NCBI RefSeq assembly: GCF_902167145.1
Contig: NC_050097.1
Coordinates: forward strand, 39,354,095 to 39,418,094
Length of the DNA stretch: 64,000 nucleotides
DNA from: Zea mays
Lineage: Eukaryota > Streptophyta > Magnoliopsida > Poales > Poaceae
Direction: 5' to 3'
Position numbers and translations under genes: made by a program. The notes under the pieces are model-generated. The model saw only the letters and a list, made by a program, of their open reading frames with translations. It was not told the DNA's origin and did no database searches. Below, piece by piece: positions 31,771-42,734 of the stretch (its first letter is position 1; every line of letters begins with the position of its first letter).

Positions 31771-34700
31771 ATGTCTGAAGATAAGAAGGCTGTTACCGAG
31801 ATGAAACTGAGTCTCGATGAAGAGAAAAATCTGGGGTTTCTTATAGCAATGTCGAAGACCAACACAGAAAAATCACCAAGGAGATTCTAGAAGGTTTGTC
31901 TGAGGATACTGGTGACAGCGACAGTTATGATGTGGACAGCGGTGGTGAAGACTCCGAAGATCGTCCCTGGCGACCAAGCCATTCAGTTTATGGTAAATCA
32001 ACTATCAAATAGAATCATCTTGTCAACATGAGAGGAAGGTATTTCCGGGATTTGTCCGTTGTGAGGGCCGATGAAGGGGAGAAGACTTGTCCACACCCTG
32101 AAGAGAATGAAGTCGTAGTGTACCGAAGCTTTTTGAAAGCTGGGCTGCGATTTCCCTTGAGCAGCTTCGTCGTGGAGGTGCTGAAAATGTTTGAAATCTA
32201 TCTTCATCAACTTACCCCCGAAGCAATTATAAGGCTGAATATCTTCGTATGGGCCGTGAGAAGCCAAGGTCTGGAACCTGATGCGAAAAGCTTCTGCAAC
32301 ATTCACGAATTATCATACGAGACAAAACCTTGGGGTAAGGAACAGTATCACAATACTTTGGCTGCTACAATTTTGTTTCTCGGTCTGGGTCAAGCTGTCC
32401 CGTGCCAACCTTTCGGAAGAGATGGCCCGGCGACTGGATGACAGAATGGTTTTATGTGAAAAATGATCTGAAAGCACGAGAAGATATCAAAGGTATAATT
32501 ATGCGCCCTATTTGGCAAAGCTTCGGCCTTCGGAGGCCGAAGGTTGAAATGAATGAAGCCGCCGAAGAATGCCAGAGAGCCTTCGGCGTTATCTGCTCTT
32601 TTATTGGAACGAGAGATTTGGTACAAGAGCATATTGCCTTCAGGGTATGGCCGCTCGCGGAGAAATGGGAAATGCCGCAAGAAACTATAAAAGAGGCCGA
32701 CGAAGGTGGACTTATCAGGCTGAAGTACACTTTTAAGTTCGGAGATAAATTCGTCGAGCCAGATGATGACTGGTTAAAAAGCATTGAAAATTTAAGTGAT
32801 GAACTGCTTGGGGCTTATTCGAAGGCCGAAGATACTGCACTGTCAGCAGCCTTCGGAGGCCGAAAAAAGAAGAGGCTGAATCGGGTGTTTGATGCAATCG
32901 GGTTTGTCTACCCTGACTACCGTTATCCCATTCGAGGGCAGAAAAGAAAAAGCACAACCTCTGCGAAAGAAGAAGCTGCAATTGCTCCCAGCGAGCCAGA
33001 ACCGAAAAGAAAGAGGATAAAGGTCCTCACACATCGGTCGCGCTATATTGAACCAGCTTCGGTGCCTGAGTTTACCGGAGAAACTTCTTCGACCACCGAG
33101 GCTGAAAAGCCAACCAAACCAACCTTGCTGTCAGAAGTTGCAGAAATGGCCGAAGCGCCAAAGAGGATAGAATTGGAAAGACCGAAGATTTTGCTACCAG
33201 AAACCAAAGAGATGGCCGAAGCGCCATCCACAGAAAAAATAGAAGAAGTGAAAAAACCAACTGAAGAAAAAGCATCAGAAGTTTTGAGTCCTGCAGCAAA
33301 TGTTGAGACAGTAAAAAATCAAAAAGTGCCAGCAGTGACTCCGAAAAGAAAGAGAATGGCTAATGTGCTAGATGTACTGGAAACAATTAAATCTTCAAGC
33401 ACACCTCCGAAGAAGACTGCTGCCATTCCTGAAGCAACAACTGAAATTTCTGATACTAAAACTCCAGAGCAAGAAACTGAAGCCGAAGCTGGGTCCTCAG
33501 AGCCCGCGAAGATAAAATCCTTGGAAACTGAGGAAGAAAAAATAACAGAGCCAACTTTTGTTGAAGAAATCGGTGTCATTGCCCCCGAAGCATCCTCCAA
33601 AGCCCGTGATTATATTGTTCGTCATGCTTCGGGGAAAAAACTATCAGAAAGAGAAGAGCAAGAGGCCCAGCGCTACGCCCAAAAACTGAAGTATCCAAAG
33701 GGGGCGTTAATATTCAATGGCAGTGGAGAAGAAGACTTTTTGTATTGTCTCCCTGACAGCAAGGAGATTTCTGTCTGTCGGGAGATGAGCAAGAGCTTCG
33801 GATTCCCAACATTAGAAGACGGGCTCTCGGTGCTGTCGAAGAACGATCTGGCCGACAGCCTGGCCTATAATAGCTTAAAGGTGCAACAAATGGGATCTTT
33901 GTATTTTTTGTTGAGACCAAAATTTTTCGTTTGTTTAAATCTATTGACGCACACATATTTCTCTTTGTAGGGCCTGATACTTAGCAATGCCCTCAGGGCA
34001 CAGAAGGATGCTGAAGACGAAGGGTGTGCTATAGCCCTGAGCAACCTTCGTTCCGAAGTAATTGAACTGAGAAACGAAGGTCTCGAAAAAGATAAAATAT
34101 TACACTCATTGATAAATAAAATAAAGGAAGACGAAGCTGCTTTTAAAGGTCAAGCTGAAGCTCAGAAGCGCGAAATTGAAGATCTTCGGAAACAACTGGC
34201 CAGAGCCAAGGAAGAACGCATACTCGAAGAAACAAAGCGAGAACTCAGCGACCAATGGGCAGATCACTTAGAAGGAACTGTTGAAGAGCTTCGTTCGTCC
34301 AAGAAGAGATGCTATAACAAATCTATAGAGTGTGTTAAGAAGTTAAAAGCTAGCTTCGCCAGGGTCGGCGCATTCTCAAGCGAAGAAAACTTTACAAGAG
34401 GCAATCCCGAAGGTCCCATCGAATGGATCGATCACGAAGCTGAGGCCTTCGAGGAAATTTTAAATAGCCGTGGAGATATATGTGCTTTCTCGGGTGCCAG
34501 AGGAATTGCCACCATTTTAGAGAAAAAGGGATGCGAACATGTTAAGATTCTAGCGCAATCCGAAGCTGCTTTGTCCTTCGAAGATGCAAGAGATCCTTCG
34601 GCCGAAGCTAGCATGGTTGGTGGAAAATTTTTTACCGATATCTGGGATAATGGTGGCCGAGAAATGGCCCGAGAAATTATTCGAAAAAGTGAAAAGGGCA

Positions 34701-34992
34701 TTCACGATGCTAGAGAAGTGGCTGAAGCTGCTGAAAAAAGTGCAGAGCCCGAAGGGCAAATAGGTATCAACTAATGGTTTTATTGTGTTGTAATTTTCGA
34801 TTTTAAATTTTGTTCGCAATTTGTAATAGCAATGTAGCCGTATCCTGTCCTCCTTCAGATCCTACTAAAGCGTCTTCGGGACCTCCCCCGAAAGGAGACG
34901 ACGAAATTAAAAAGATGGCTGAAGCTATCATGGATGAAGTTGTTAATCGGCTCCTGAACGAGGCTGCAGAAGTCGTTTTGAGAGAAGATTAA
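31771..34992 (+). pseudogene. Antisense ORF region of the Zeon-like element (PF04195-like, coiled coil)
   Basis: On the strand opposite to gag lies a coding region that seems to have introns. It starts MSEDKKAVTEMKLS (31771), continues in another frame to a TAG near 32010, then FRDLSVVRADEGE (32043) through KMFEIYLHQLTPEAIIRLNIFVWAVRS, a pattern I recognise from the 'putative gypsy type transposon' domain (PF04195). A 522-codon frame (32402-33970) adds WFYVKNDLKAREDIKG and a Lys/Glu/Pro-rich middle. A splice-like TTTGTAG|GG near 33969 leads into a coiled-coil frame (about 33971-34774), and CTTCAG|AT near 34857 leads to a last exon ending at 34992. At least two frameshifts or stops break the first third. 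Similar antisense ORFs are described in Tat-lineage elements; function unknown. Confidence 0.65.
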
Positions 34993-35460
34993 GTATTATT
35001 GTAAAAACTTCTGAAATGTAATATATTGTAACATTTTGTAACCCTGAATGTAATATACCTGTTTTTATTGTTCAACTCTTTACAATGCATGAAATTTTAC
35101 ACGTACCATTTTTGAGTGTTTGACGAAAAAACACCTTCCCTTCTTTTCATGCTTCGTGAAGAAGAATTTTTCTTTGTCACAACAATATCCAATGTTCCGA
35201 TGAATAATATCCAGGCTTCGTGAAGATATTTTCCGAAGCTACACTTCCGGCGATCAATAATGTATCTCCTTGTGACATTATGATTTTCCCTTTTTTCAAA
35301 ACATTCTTCTGTAGATTGATATTGTATCCACCTCTTGTGCCATATGCAACATGATGTATGATGCTTATGCTATGCGAAATGATGCGATGATGTTATGTTA
35401 TGTGATGTTTATTCCGAAGATACATACGCATCCCTGCAATAAAACACATAATCTTTTATA

Positions 35461-35625
35461 AGCCTCCCTTAGGAGCTTCTTCGCCTTTTACTTCAGCGGA
35501 ATCAGCGTTTATTTTTCGCTGTAAGCCTCCCTTAGGAGCTTCTTCGCCTTTTACTTTCAGCGGTATTCGCGTTGACTTTTCGCGCTTCGCCTTTTACTTA
35601 GGCGGTATCAGCGTTGACTTTTCGT
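35461..35625. repeat. Tandem repeat array inside the Zeon-like element
   Basis: Two full units of about 62-63 bp (35461-35523, 35524-35585), each AGCCTCCCTTAGGAGCTTCT followed by TCGCCTTTTACTT and a TTTTCGC end, and a shorter third unit (35586-35625). The following 100 bases hold looser relatives (CTTTGGAACGACTTT, CTTCTGGAGCGGCTTTT). Such arrays between gag/pol and the 3' region are frequent in Tat-lineage elements. Confidence 0.8.
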
Positions 35626-35945
35626 TGTATGCTCTGCATTCCCTTTGGAACGACTTTGGAGCAGAAAACTTACACTGCACTCCTTCTGGAGCGGCTTTTT
35701 GTGACTTCGGCAAACTTACTCTGCGTTCCTTAGAACGACTTTTTGTTGCTTCAAAGAATTTTCGATAATTTGAAGGTCCTCTTTGTTATCACAAATCTTT
35801 AAACTTCAACAACTTAGGCCTGTGAAGAAAATATATTTTCCTTGTGGCAAACAACGAAACTATTTACATGAAATCTAAACAATGTCCTTTATTACACAGA
35901 AAATAAGACTGAATAAGAAAGACTGCTATTAAGGTAGGATATTTG

Positions 35946-37463
35946 TCAATAGATGTGCTTTGACTCTGGCATAGTGCTGTTGACTGTACGAGCTTCGGAC
36001 TGCTCTCTGAAGTCCCTTTGGTGTGGAGCATACTGGCTCCCTTCTGGCTGTTGGCCTTGTTGCAGCGGAGGTGGAGGCGGAGGCTGTTGCCAGGAAGCTT
36101 GAGGTTGACTCGCCGAAGCAACAGAAACTGCAGGGTGGTTGCCCACATATTCTGGGATGTAAGGCGAATGATACGAAGCAGTATGCATGACCTGCTTCGT
36201 CTGAGCTTGTTGTGCTGCGGCTTCGGCTATTTCCTTTTGCTTCTGGATGGTAACATGGCACATCCTGGTGGTATGGCCTTTGTTCTCACCACAGAATAAG
36301 CAAAAGATTCTTCTCGGTTGATCGCCAAATCTTCCGCCGAAGCCCCTGGCGCCTCTGCCTCTCGGAGCTGGTGGTCGGAAGGAGCCTTGCTGTTGCCCCG
36401 AAGCCTGTGAGGAACATTGTGGCCTTTGCTGTTGGCTCCCTCTATCATCATTTTATGTAGAGTTATGAATTGATCTGACGTGCCTCGGATAGAACCTCCC
36501 TCCGAAGCCCCTGGTCATCTCAGAAAACCTGAAAGCCTCCTCCCTTCTTTGGCGAAAATCATTATCGGCCCGAATGTACTCGTCCATCTTCTGGAGCAGC
36601 TTCTCCAAAGTTGGAGGAGGCTTCCTAGCGAAGTACTGAGCTGACGGTCCTGGCCGAAGCCCCTTAATCATGGCCTCAATGACAATTTCGTTGGGCACTG
36701 TTGGTGCCTGTGCCCTCAAACGCAAGAACCTCCGGACGTACGCCTGAAGGTATTCTTCGTGATCCTGGGTGCACTGGAATAGAGCTTGAGCCGTGACCGG
36801 CTTCGTCTGGAACCCTTGGAAGCTGGTTAACAACAAGTCCTTCAGCTTTTGCCACGAAGTGATGGTTCCTGGTCGAAGGGAGGAATACCAGGTTTGAGCA
36901 ACACTCCTGACAGCCATAACAAAAGATTTGGCCATGACCGCAGCATTGCCACCATACGAAGATACTGTTGCTTCGTAGCTCATCAAAAACTGCTTCGGGT
37001 CTGAGTGGCCATCAAATATGGGAAGCTGAGGCGGCTTGTAGGACGGAGGCCAAGGTGTATCCTGCAGCTCAGCGGACAGAGGAGAAGCATCATCAAAAAC
37101 AAAATTCCCATGATGGAAATTGTCATACCAGTCGTCTTCATTGAGGAAACCCTCCTGATGAAGGTCTTGGTGCTGAGGCCTTCGGTGTTGCTCATCCTGA
37201 GTAAGATGACGAACTTCCTCAGAGGCTTCGTCTATCTGCCTTTGTAGTTCAGCTAGCCTGGCCATCTTTTCCTTCTTCCTCTGCACCTGTTGGTGAAGCA
37301 TCTCCATGTCTCTGATTTCTTGGTCTATCTCATCCTCTGGTGGTGTCGGGCTAACAACCTTCCTTTTCTGGCTTCGGGCCTCCCGAAGAGAGACAGTCTC
37401 CTGATTGTGGTCCAGCGGTTGAAGAGCTGCAGTGCCAGTTGCTGAAGCTTTCTTCGGCGCCAT
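35946..37463 (-). pseudogene. Gag of the Zeon-like element, one internal stop
   Basis: Starts at ATG 37463, 77 bases inside the right LTR. The N terminus is basic (SLREARSQKRKVVSP), then a coiled coil (EIRDMEMLHQQVQRKKEKMARL). The retrotransposon gag core follows from LPIFDGHSDPKQFL through WQKLKDLLLTSFQGF to ALFQCTQDHEEYLQAYVRRF. A TAA at 36453-36455 stops it. The same frame then continues through a Gln/Pro/Arg-Gly-rich part and a zinc-knuckle-like CLFCGENKGHTTRMC (CX2CX5HX4C, one residue longer than usual) to the natural end at 35946. No protease follows. Confidence 0.82.
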
Positions 37464-37524
37464 AGCGAAGGTTTATGATCGCCGAAGGTGTTCAGAAAAC
37501 TCAGAGTGTGGAAGTGAGTTCACC

Positions 37525-37539
37525 GGAGGTGGGCGCCAA
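37525..37539 (-). other. Primer-binding site of the Zeon-like element
   Basis: On the element strand TTGGCGCCCACCTCCGG directly follows the LTR end TCTCCAACA. A TGGCGCC-type site is the usual tRNA primer site in this group. The same sequence flanks the truncated copy's LTR at 10233. Confidence 0.8.
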
Positions 37540-38179
37540 TGTTGGAGACTTGTTCTCAAATGCTATGAGTTAAGAACAAGGCAACATAAAAAATGTTAAT
37601 CGGTTAAGCCCTTCGTCCTTCGAAGCATTATTCCCCTTAGGATATAACGGTTTTCGGACGAAGGTTATGAAGGGTTTACCTTCATAAATTCACTATACAG
37701 TGACGAAGGATGAATTATAAGGGATATAAAGGATAACATAGACAATTATATGTTATTATATGTATAAACAGAAATGACGTTAAATTACAAATGTACCTTC
37801 AACTTGAAGGAGATGAGAGTAAAAGCGCGACGCAAAAGCGAATGCCAAATCCGCGTGAACAGTACGGGGGTACTGTTCACCTATTTATAGGCACAGGGCA
37901 CAGCCTATGCAAAGTTACATTTATGCCCTTTACATTTGATAATAATTCTATAGTAATCTATCGAGGTCTGAATAGCCTTTTCATCTTTAAGTCGGTTTCA
38001 TTTTTTGCTGCCACGCCGAAGCTTTCCTGCTCACACCTTCGGCGCTGTATCAACCTTCGTATTATTCTGGTCTGCTGCGATGCCAACTTGAGTCCGAAGA
38101 TACCTGTTCACAAATTATACTCCAGAAATACTGTTAAATCCTGTTTTTGAGGACCTTTGGAAGCCGAAGGCCCCCAACA
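37540..38179 (-). repeat. 5' LTR of the Zeon-like element
   Basis: 640 bp, the same ends as the left LTR. The minus strand begins TGTTGGGGGCCTTCGG. TATA box (CCTATAAATAGG on the minus strand) at about 37881-37892 with the palindrome GTGAACAGTAC-GGGG-GTACTGTTCAC at about 37854-37879. It is followed by GAACC (38180-38184) and the rest of the NBR1-like exon. Confidence 0.92.
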
Positions 38180-38667
38180 GAACCAATGGAAAAAATAGCG
38201 GTGATATGATGTCAATTTTCTCCCCTCCACACAACATCTATGGTCCTTCTGAGTACACACCTTCGTCTGTTGGTACGTGTTTTCCTAATTGGAACTCACA
38301 TGATCGTATGGCCTCTTTGCATTGTAATGTACCCAATCCAGAAGGCAAATCTTTTGGGAGTTCTTACAGAGGTCTTGACGCCAATTTCGGGAGCATTGCA
38401 CAATGCGAGCATCATAGATGGGTACAATGTTATGGATGTGGTGTGACACATATTGTTGGGTCTCGCTACAAGTCTGATCTGTAAGTTATTAACTTGAATA
38501 CTAGTTTTAAAAATTTTAATATAGTTTCTGTTTATTTTGACATGCTTCCTTGCTGACAGTGAAGATGAATATGATCTGTGTGATGATTGTTTTTCTCACA
38601 TTGACAATGGGGCTGAATATACCAGATTGGACAGTTCTGCTTCAAGATGTGTAAGTTTGAGAGGCAC

Positions 38668-38850
38668 TTAGGTACCGTTTGGTTCAAATATTTGTAACGT
38701 AATGAGTAAGTGATAACGTTAAATCATGTTTGTTTTAGTCTAACCGTAATCAGATACCATACTAAAAATTGATACCGGACTATTCAAACTTGTTACCGTC
38801 CGTAATCGAGTGTAAACCATTACCATTACCCTTTACGTTACATTTCGTGA
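38668..38850. mobile_element. Putative MITE or grass repeat in an NBR1 intron
   Basis: Within the intron 38651-38943 the sequence GGTACCGTTTGGTTC begins a stretch (ATTTGTAACG, GTCTAACCGTAATC, TGATACCGG) that recurs in related form near 48725-48880, inside an intron of the C2-GRAM gene. Clear terminal inverted repeats are not visible, so the class is open. Confidence 0.4.
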
Positions 38851-40285
38851 ATTAGTTGGCTCTATGAGTATCCATTACTGTATGGTATCTTTGCAATAGT
38901 AAGAGTGATAGCATTTCACCTTACGTTGTTTGACCCTGAGCAGGCTCCCGTGGCAAAAACAAACTCTCTCCTCAAGGATGTTACTGTACCTGATGGAACA
39001 ACAATGGCACCTTCACACCCATTTACCAAGATTTGGCGGGTACGTAACAATGGGTCTACCAGGTGGCCGTATGGCACCAAGCTTGTCTGGGATGGTGGTC
39101 ACTTAGCTCCCCCAAGTACAGTCAGATCACCGGTATGTACATGTGCTATATGAATTTGAATTTAGCATTTGTATAAACTGAGTGCAGGATGGGATGCAAA
39201 TTCATCGAGCCTCACATAGATTTTATGCACGTGCAGATTTCGGTAAACGGGATGATAAATCCATGTGAAGAGACTGACGTAGCTGTTGACTTCCTTGCCC
39301 CTGCAAGGCCTGGTCGGTACATATCTTACTGGAGATTGGCACTACCCTCAGGCCAGAGATTTGGTCAGCGAATTTGGGTTTATATTAAGGTTGTTACTCT
39401 ACCATTGCCTGCTTTTGGTCTTTGTCACATTGATGCTTACATTTATCTGGTCATTGACATGTTAACATTTGAGCGCAGGTGGAGCAACCTATTCAATCTA
39501 GTGGCGGCAAACAGGCTGCTGTGAATCAAGCAAAACTGAAGCGCCTCACACTTGATATTGATTCAAACATTTTTTACTCAGAACATTTCTATGGATGCCC
39601 TGGAATCCCAGAAGCGAACAGCAAGCCTTTCACACCTTATATTGAGACAAACAATGTGTTCTCAGAATCTTTCCCTAGATGCCCTGGAAGCTTTCAGGAA
39701 ACCATGAAACTTGAGGAATCTAGGCCTGCTCGTGGTGATATGCTCTCTGTCCCAACAACAGTTGCACCGGTGCAAATTCCTGCCACTGATGTTTCTGCCG
39801 AGTCTTCACTGGATTCAATACCTGGTGGTGTGACTGCATCTGAAGCCTTTGCCCTGCCCAATCCTCTGCCTATGCTCCCTGTTAGCTCCTCTGCGCCTGT
39901 CGTTGATGATTATGTTCACATGTGTGCTCCAGCAGCTAGTATTGCTCCTGTTCCAGCAACGCCCTTGCCTGAACAGGTCGTCAACCACATGGAGGGGAAG
40001 CTGATGGGTGAGCTGGAGGGTCTGGGCTTCATGCAGGCTGACCTGAACAAGCATATACTCCGGCAGAACAACTACGACCTGGATCAGTCTGTTGCCCATC
40101 TCCGTGACTACGATGCGTGGGATGCACTTGAGTTCTTTAAGCTGGTAAGTAAGATTATACGTTCATCCTATATATTGTGAACTTTCTGAACCTCGGTGTC
40201 TGATTGCCTCGAGGGCTTTGATTGATGTCCCAGAAACAAGGAGGTTGTTGACAACAGCGACGAAGAAGGATTCGAAGTGGCATGA

Positions 40286-41011
40286 CGACACTCTTTGCGG
40301 CTGTCTTGTGTCTGCCGCTCCTAGTAATATAGATGTAAATAAGTAGTGGTATGCTTGAATAAGTTATTGATGGAAGCGATGCATGTTGCATGAACCTTCT
40401 GCACTATGCAGTATCTTAAAGCATGTTAAGTTAGTAGGTGAACTGCTGCTATTATGTTACCATAATCATTTTCTTAAAGCAGGTTAATTTGCCCCTATCG
40501 CGAATGTTCGTGCTCTTCTCGTTCAGTTCCGACAGACAGAGACAAATTACTATTTTCCCCTCCCACCTCTCAAAATTAATTAACACTTTGTCACCAAAGT
40601 TCCCTGTTCAGAAAACCATTAAGAAAAAAATCTCGGAAAATGAAACAAGCATGAACCACGAGGCAGAGTGTGGAGTGGCGTTGGATTACTTGCTTGGTTA
40701 CATAAATTGAAGGATTTGGCGAGGGCGGGCAGGCGGACCCAGAGGATGAGCAGACCCATTGGCAACAGGTTTGATTTCTAATAACAGTCTTTTCCATCAC
40801 GAAAGAAATTATTTTGGTTTCTTGCTCTTATGAAGTATAACAATAATGATGATCTTGGACCATCTTCTGCAGACTATTCTGTATTTCTCAGATCCTATAT
40901 AGGTGAAGCAGGACCAATTATAGAAGGTTCTGTAACAGTGTCCCAAAGCGAGAACCCACGTTTTCTGAATATTCATCTAGAGTGCTTGTAATGTCCTGTG
41001 CCATACTTTGG
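40286..41011. other. 3' flank of the NBR1-like gene, no further gene
   Basis: The start of this stretch is the presumed 3' untranslated region. A second UBA domain, expected downstream in plant NBR1, was looked for in all frames and not seen. No other coding region or repeat is recognised here. Confidence 0.4.
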
Positions 41012-41251
41012 TACTCCCTCTGCCGCAAAATAGGTGACACTTTTGACTTTTTAGATATCATGTTTGATCATTTGTCGTGTTCTTTTTTTGTTTGCAAATA
41101 ATAAAATAAATAAGTCATTAAAGTATCTCTAATGATAAATGAGTCATAACAAAATTAATAATATTTGTACAAAAACTTTGAATAAGACGAGCAATCGAAC
41201 AAGAATACAAGATAAGTAGAAAACTTCATGTACTTTGGGACGGAGGGAGCA
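41012..41251. mobile_element. Stowaway-like MITE
   Basis: 240 bp with ends TACTCCCTCTGCCGCAAAATA and TTTGGGACGGAGGGAGCA, inverted repeats of the CTCCCTCCGT type and AT-rich interior. It is the same class as the element in NBR1 intron 1, but internally different. Confidence 0.8.
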
Positions 41252-41574
41252 GTTTAGTTAAAGCTATGCTGGTCCTATGTTGTGCGTAGCAATAGTCACT
41301 CAGTATAACTGTCTGTCCGATTTTTATAATCATGGATACAGTTTGGTTGTAGTTTGTCACAACGCTTAGTAGCATGTAATCGACCCTCTTCCTAAGTTTT
41401 CTAGTGTCAGTTTAAAATTCCATATAGGATTTTTTTAGAGTTGCAAGGATGAACAGTGACATAAGCTGCATAATTTTTATCCTAAATAGTCATCCATGGA
41501 ACATTCATGCATCTTTAGGAAGCTCTCCAATATTCTTAAGGCATAGGAAACTCAATTTGTACGTCCTTGCAGCC

Positions 41575-42415
41575 ACTGTGCATATCACGCTTCTCACTCA
41601 TGACCTACGAACCCTTGCGGCTGCATAGCACTCATGACCTATGAGCCCCCGGACTGCGGCACACTAATGGCTCGCGCGCCCCTCGGCCTGCGGCGCACTT
41701 ATGGTCTATCGAACTAGGCCTAAATGCGTGGACCTCTGGCAGGGCACTACATAATGGGATGTGCCAAGCCCCAGCCTATGTAGGCCAGGGGTTGACATAG
41801 CCAAAATGATGACGCCTAGGACCACTGTAGCCCCACGTCACCTGCCAAAGTAAATACGAGATAGCCAGTCAGCCCTGGGCCGCACGAGTACGCATGGCTT
41901 CGCCTAGGGTAGAACACTGGTTTTACCCTTGCCTTACGGCTCCTTCCCAAGGAAGTCACCTCTGGTTGACTCCTCTCTCAGCCTATAAAAGGGAGGGGTT
42001 AGCCTCCAGACAAGGAGAGTTCTTTCAGCAACTAGACACCCACGGACGCCTTCAGACGGAGCCGAGCTCATTCGGACACGCACCCACAAGGACGAACAAG
42101 TGGAGGAGGAGCACCGACGAGTACCATGAACCCTGCCACCGAGCCAAGACTTAGCTAGGACTCCATCCTGTAGCTTCTAAGCTCAATATCCATCCCAAAA
42201 AAGAGTCTTATAAGCATCTCCTCCCTCTCTCGCCCGCTTGTAACCCCTACTACGAGCTTTGATCAGCAATGATGCCGCTAGCGCAATCCACCGATTACTG
42301 GAAGTAGGACTTTTGTCTGAATAAGTATAAATCTTGTGCGCACTGCGCACACCTTTTGGAGCCTGGAACACGCACAATAAATTTACTTGTTGGAACAATG
42401 TACGAAACACCGACA
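41575..42415 (+). repeat. Truncated gypsy LTR followed by primer-binding site
   Basis: The segment resembles the solo LTR at 26386-27387: CTCATGACCTA repeats, CCTATAAAAGGG (about 41983), TAACCCCTACTACGAGC and AGTATAAATCTT. It ends ACACCGACA at 42415. Directly after it GTTGGCGTGCCAGGTAGGGG is a typical gypsy primer-binding site, so it is the right end of a 5' LTR. The TGTCGG start is missing. The internal region is only a few hundred bases long before the CACTA-like sequence. Confidence 0.7.
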
Positions 42416-42734
42416 GTTGGCGTGCCAGGTAGGGGACTTGCACGTTCCGCGACGATGTTCTCCAAGCTCAAGATGACTAGCCGCGACACCAATCGACCTC
42501 TAGGAACATCGATCTGTTTTGGGAGCCTTGAGTTCCCCTTCAGCGGCGAAGGAGAAGCAATAAAGGCCTCAGAAGCCCGACCCCCTCCGTCCAAGGGGCG
42601 CGCCTTGGTGGCCTGCGGCAAGGGCGGCGGCCAAGCTGAGGTGGCCTTGGCGGCGACGGTGAGACGAGCTGGCGGCGGGGACGTGAAACCGAGAGAAGGG
42701 GTAGGTATGCGTGCGTGGCCAGAAAATTGAACCG

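Larger units (their letters stand above)
30825..38179 (-). mobile_element. Complete Zeon-like non-autonomous gypsy retrotransposon
   Basis: A 7,355 bp element with two 640 bp LTRs (30825-31464 and 37540-38179), TSD GAACC, PBS TTGGCGCCCACC next to the right LTR and a G-rich tract next to the left LTR, so it lies on the minus strand. It carries gag but no protease, RT, RNase H or integrase, so it must depend on a partner element. Between gag and the 3' LTR lie a short tandem repeat array and a large ORF region on the opposite strand. Size, LTR length and termini match what I know of maize Zeon-1 (cinful/Zeon group, Tat lineage). The two LTRs differ at five positions only. Confidence 0.9.
28394..40285 (+). 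pseudogene. NBR1: NBR1-type selective autophagy receptor gene, interrupted by retrotransposon
   Basis: The product would be a cargo receptor that binds ubiquitinated protein aggregates and ATG8 and is degraded with them in the vacuole. Exons inferred from GT..AG sites and phase: 28394-28453, 29784-30824 plus 38185-38480 (one exon split by the insertion), 38560-38650, 38944-39132, 39237-39389, 39479-40144, and a last exon near 40241-40285. Without the insertion and one GAACC copy the exons would total about 846 codons with no stop. Domains: PB1 (VKYGDTLKRFNVSVNG to PLRISVQL, about residues 20-100, with the acidic DDDGDDVMLDDDNEL loop), ZZ zinc finger (CYGCGV..CDDCF), a four-tryptophan NBR1 domain (KIWRVRNNGSTRWPYGTKLVW to GQRIWVYIKV), and a UBA domain (ELEGLGFMQADLNKHILRQNNYDLDQSVAHL). 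The second UBA is not found. The exon-intron assignment of the last exon is least certain. Confidence 0.88.

Noticed and set aside
39188..39389. Alternative NBR1 exon start after TGCAG at 39187
   Set aside because: In the phase required by the previous exon it hits a TGA after 26 codons. Using the later CAG at 39234-39236 keeps the frame and gives the expected ISVNGMINPCEETDVAVDF.
42356..42730. 124-codon plus-strand frame after the gypsy LTR end
   Set aside because: It begins inside the LTR and crosses the primer-binding site, where no coding is expected. It may include leader sequence only.
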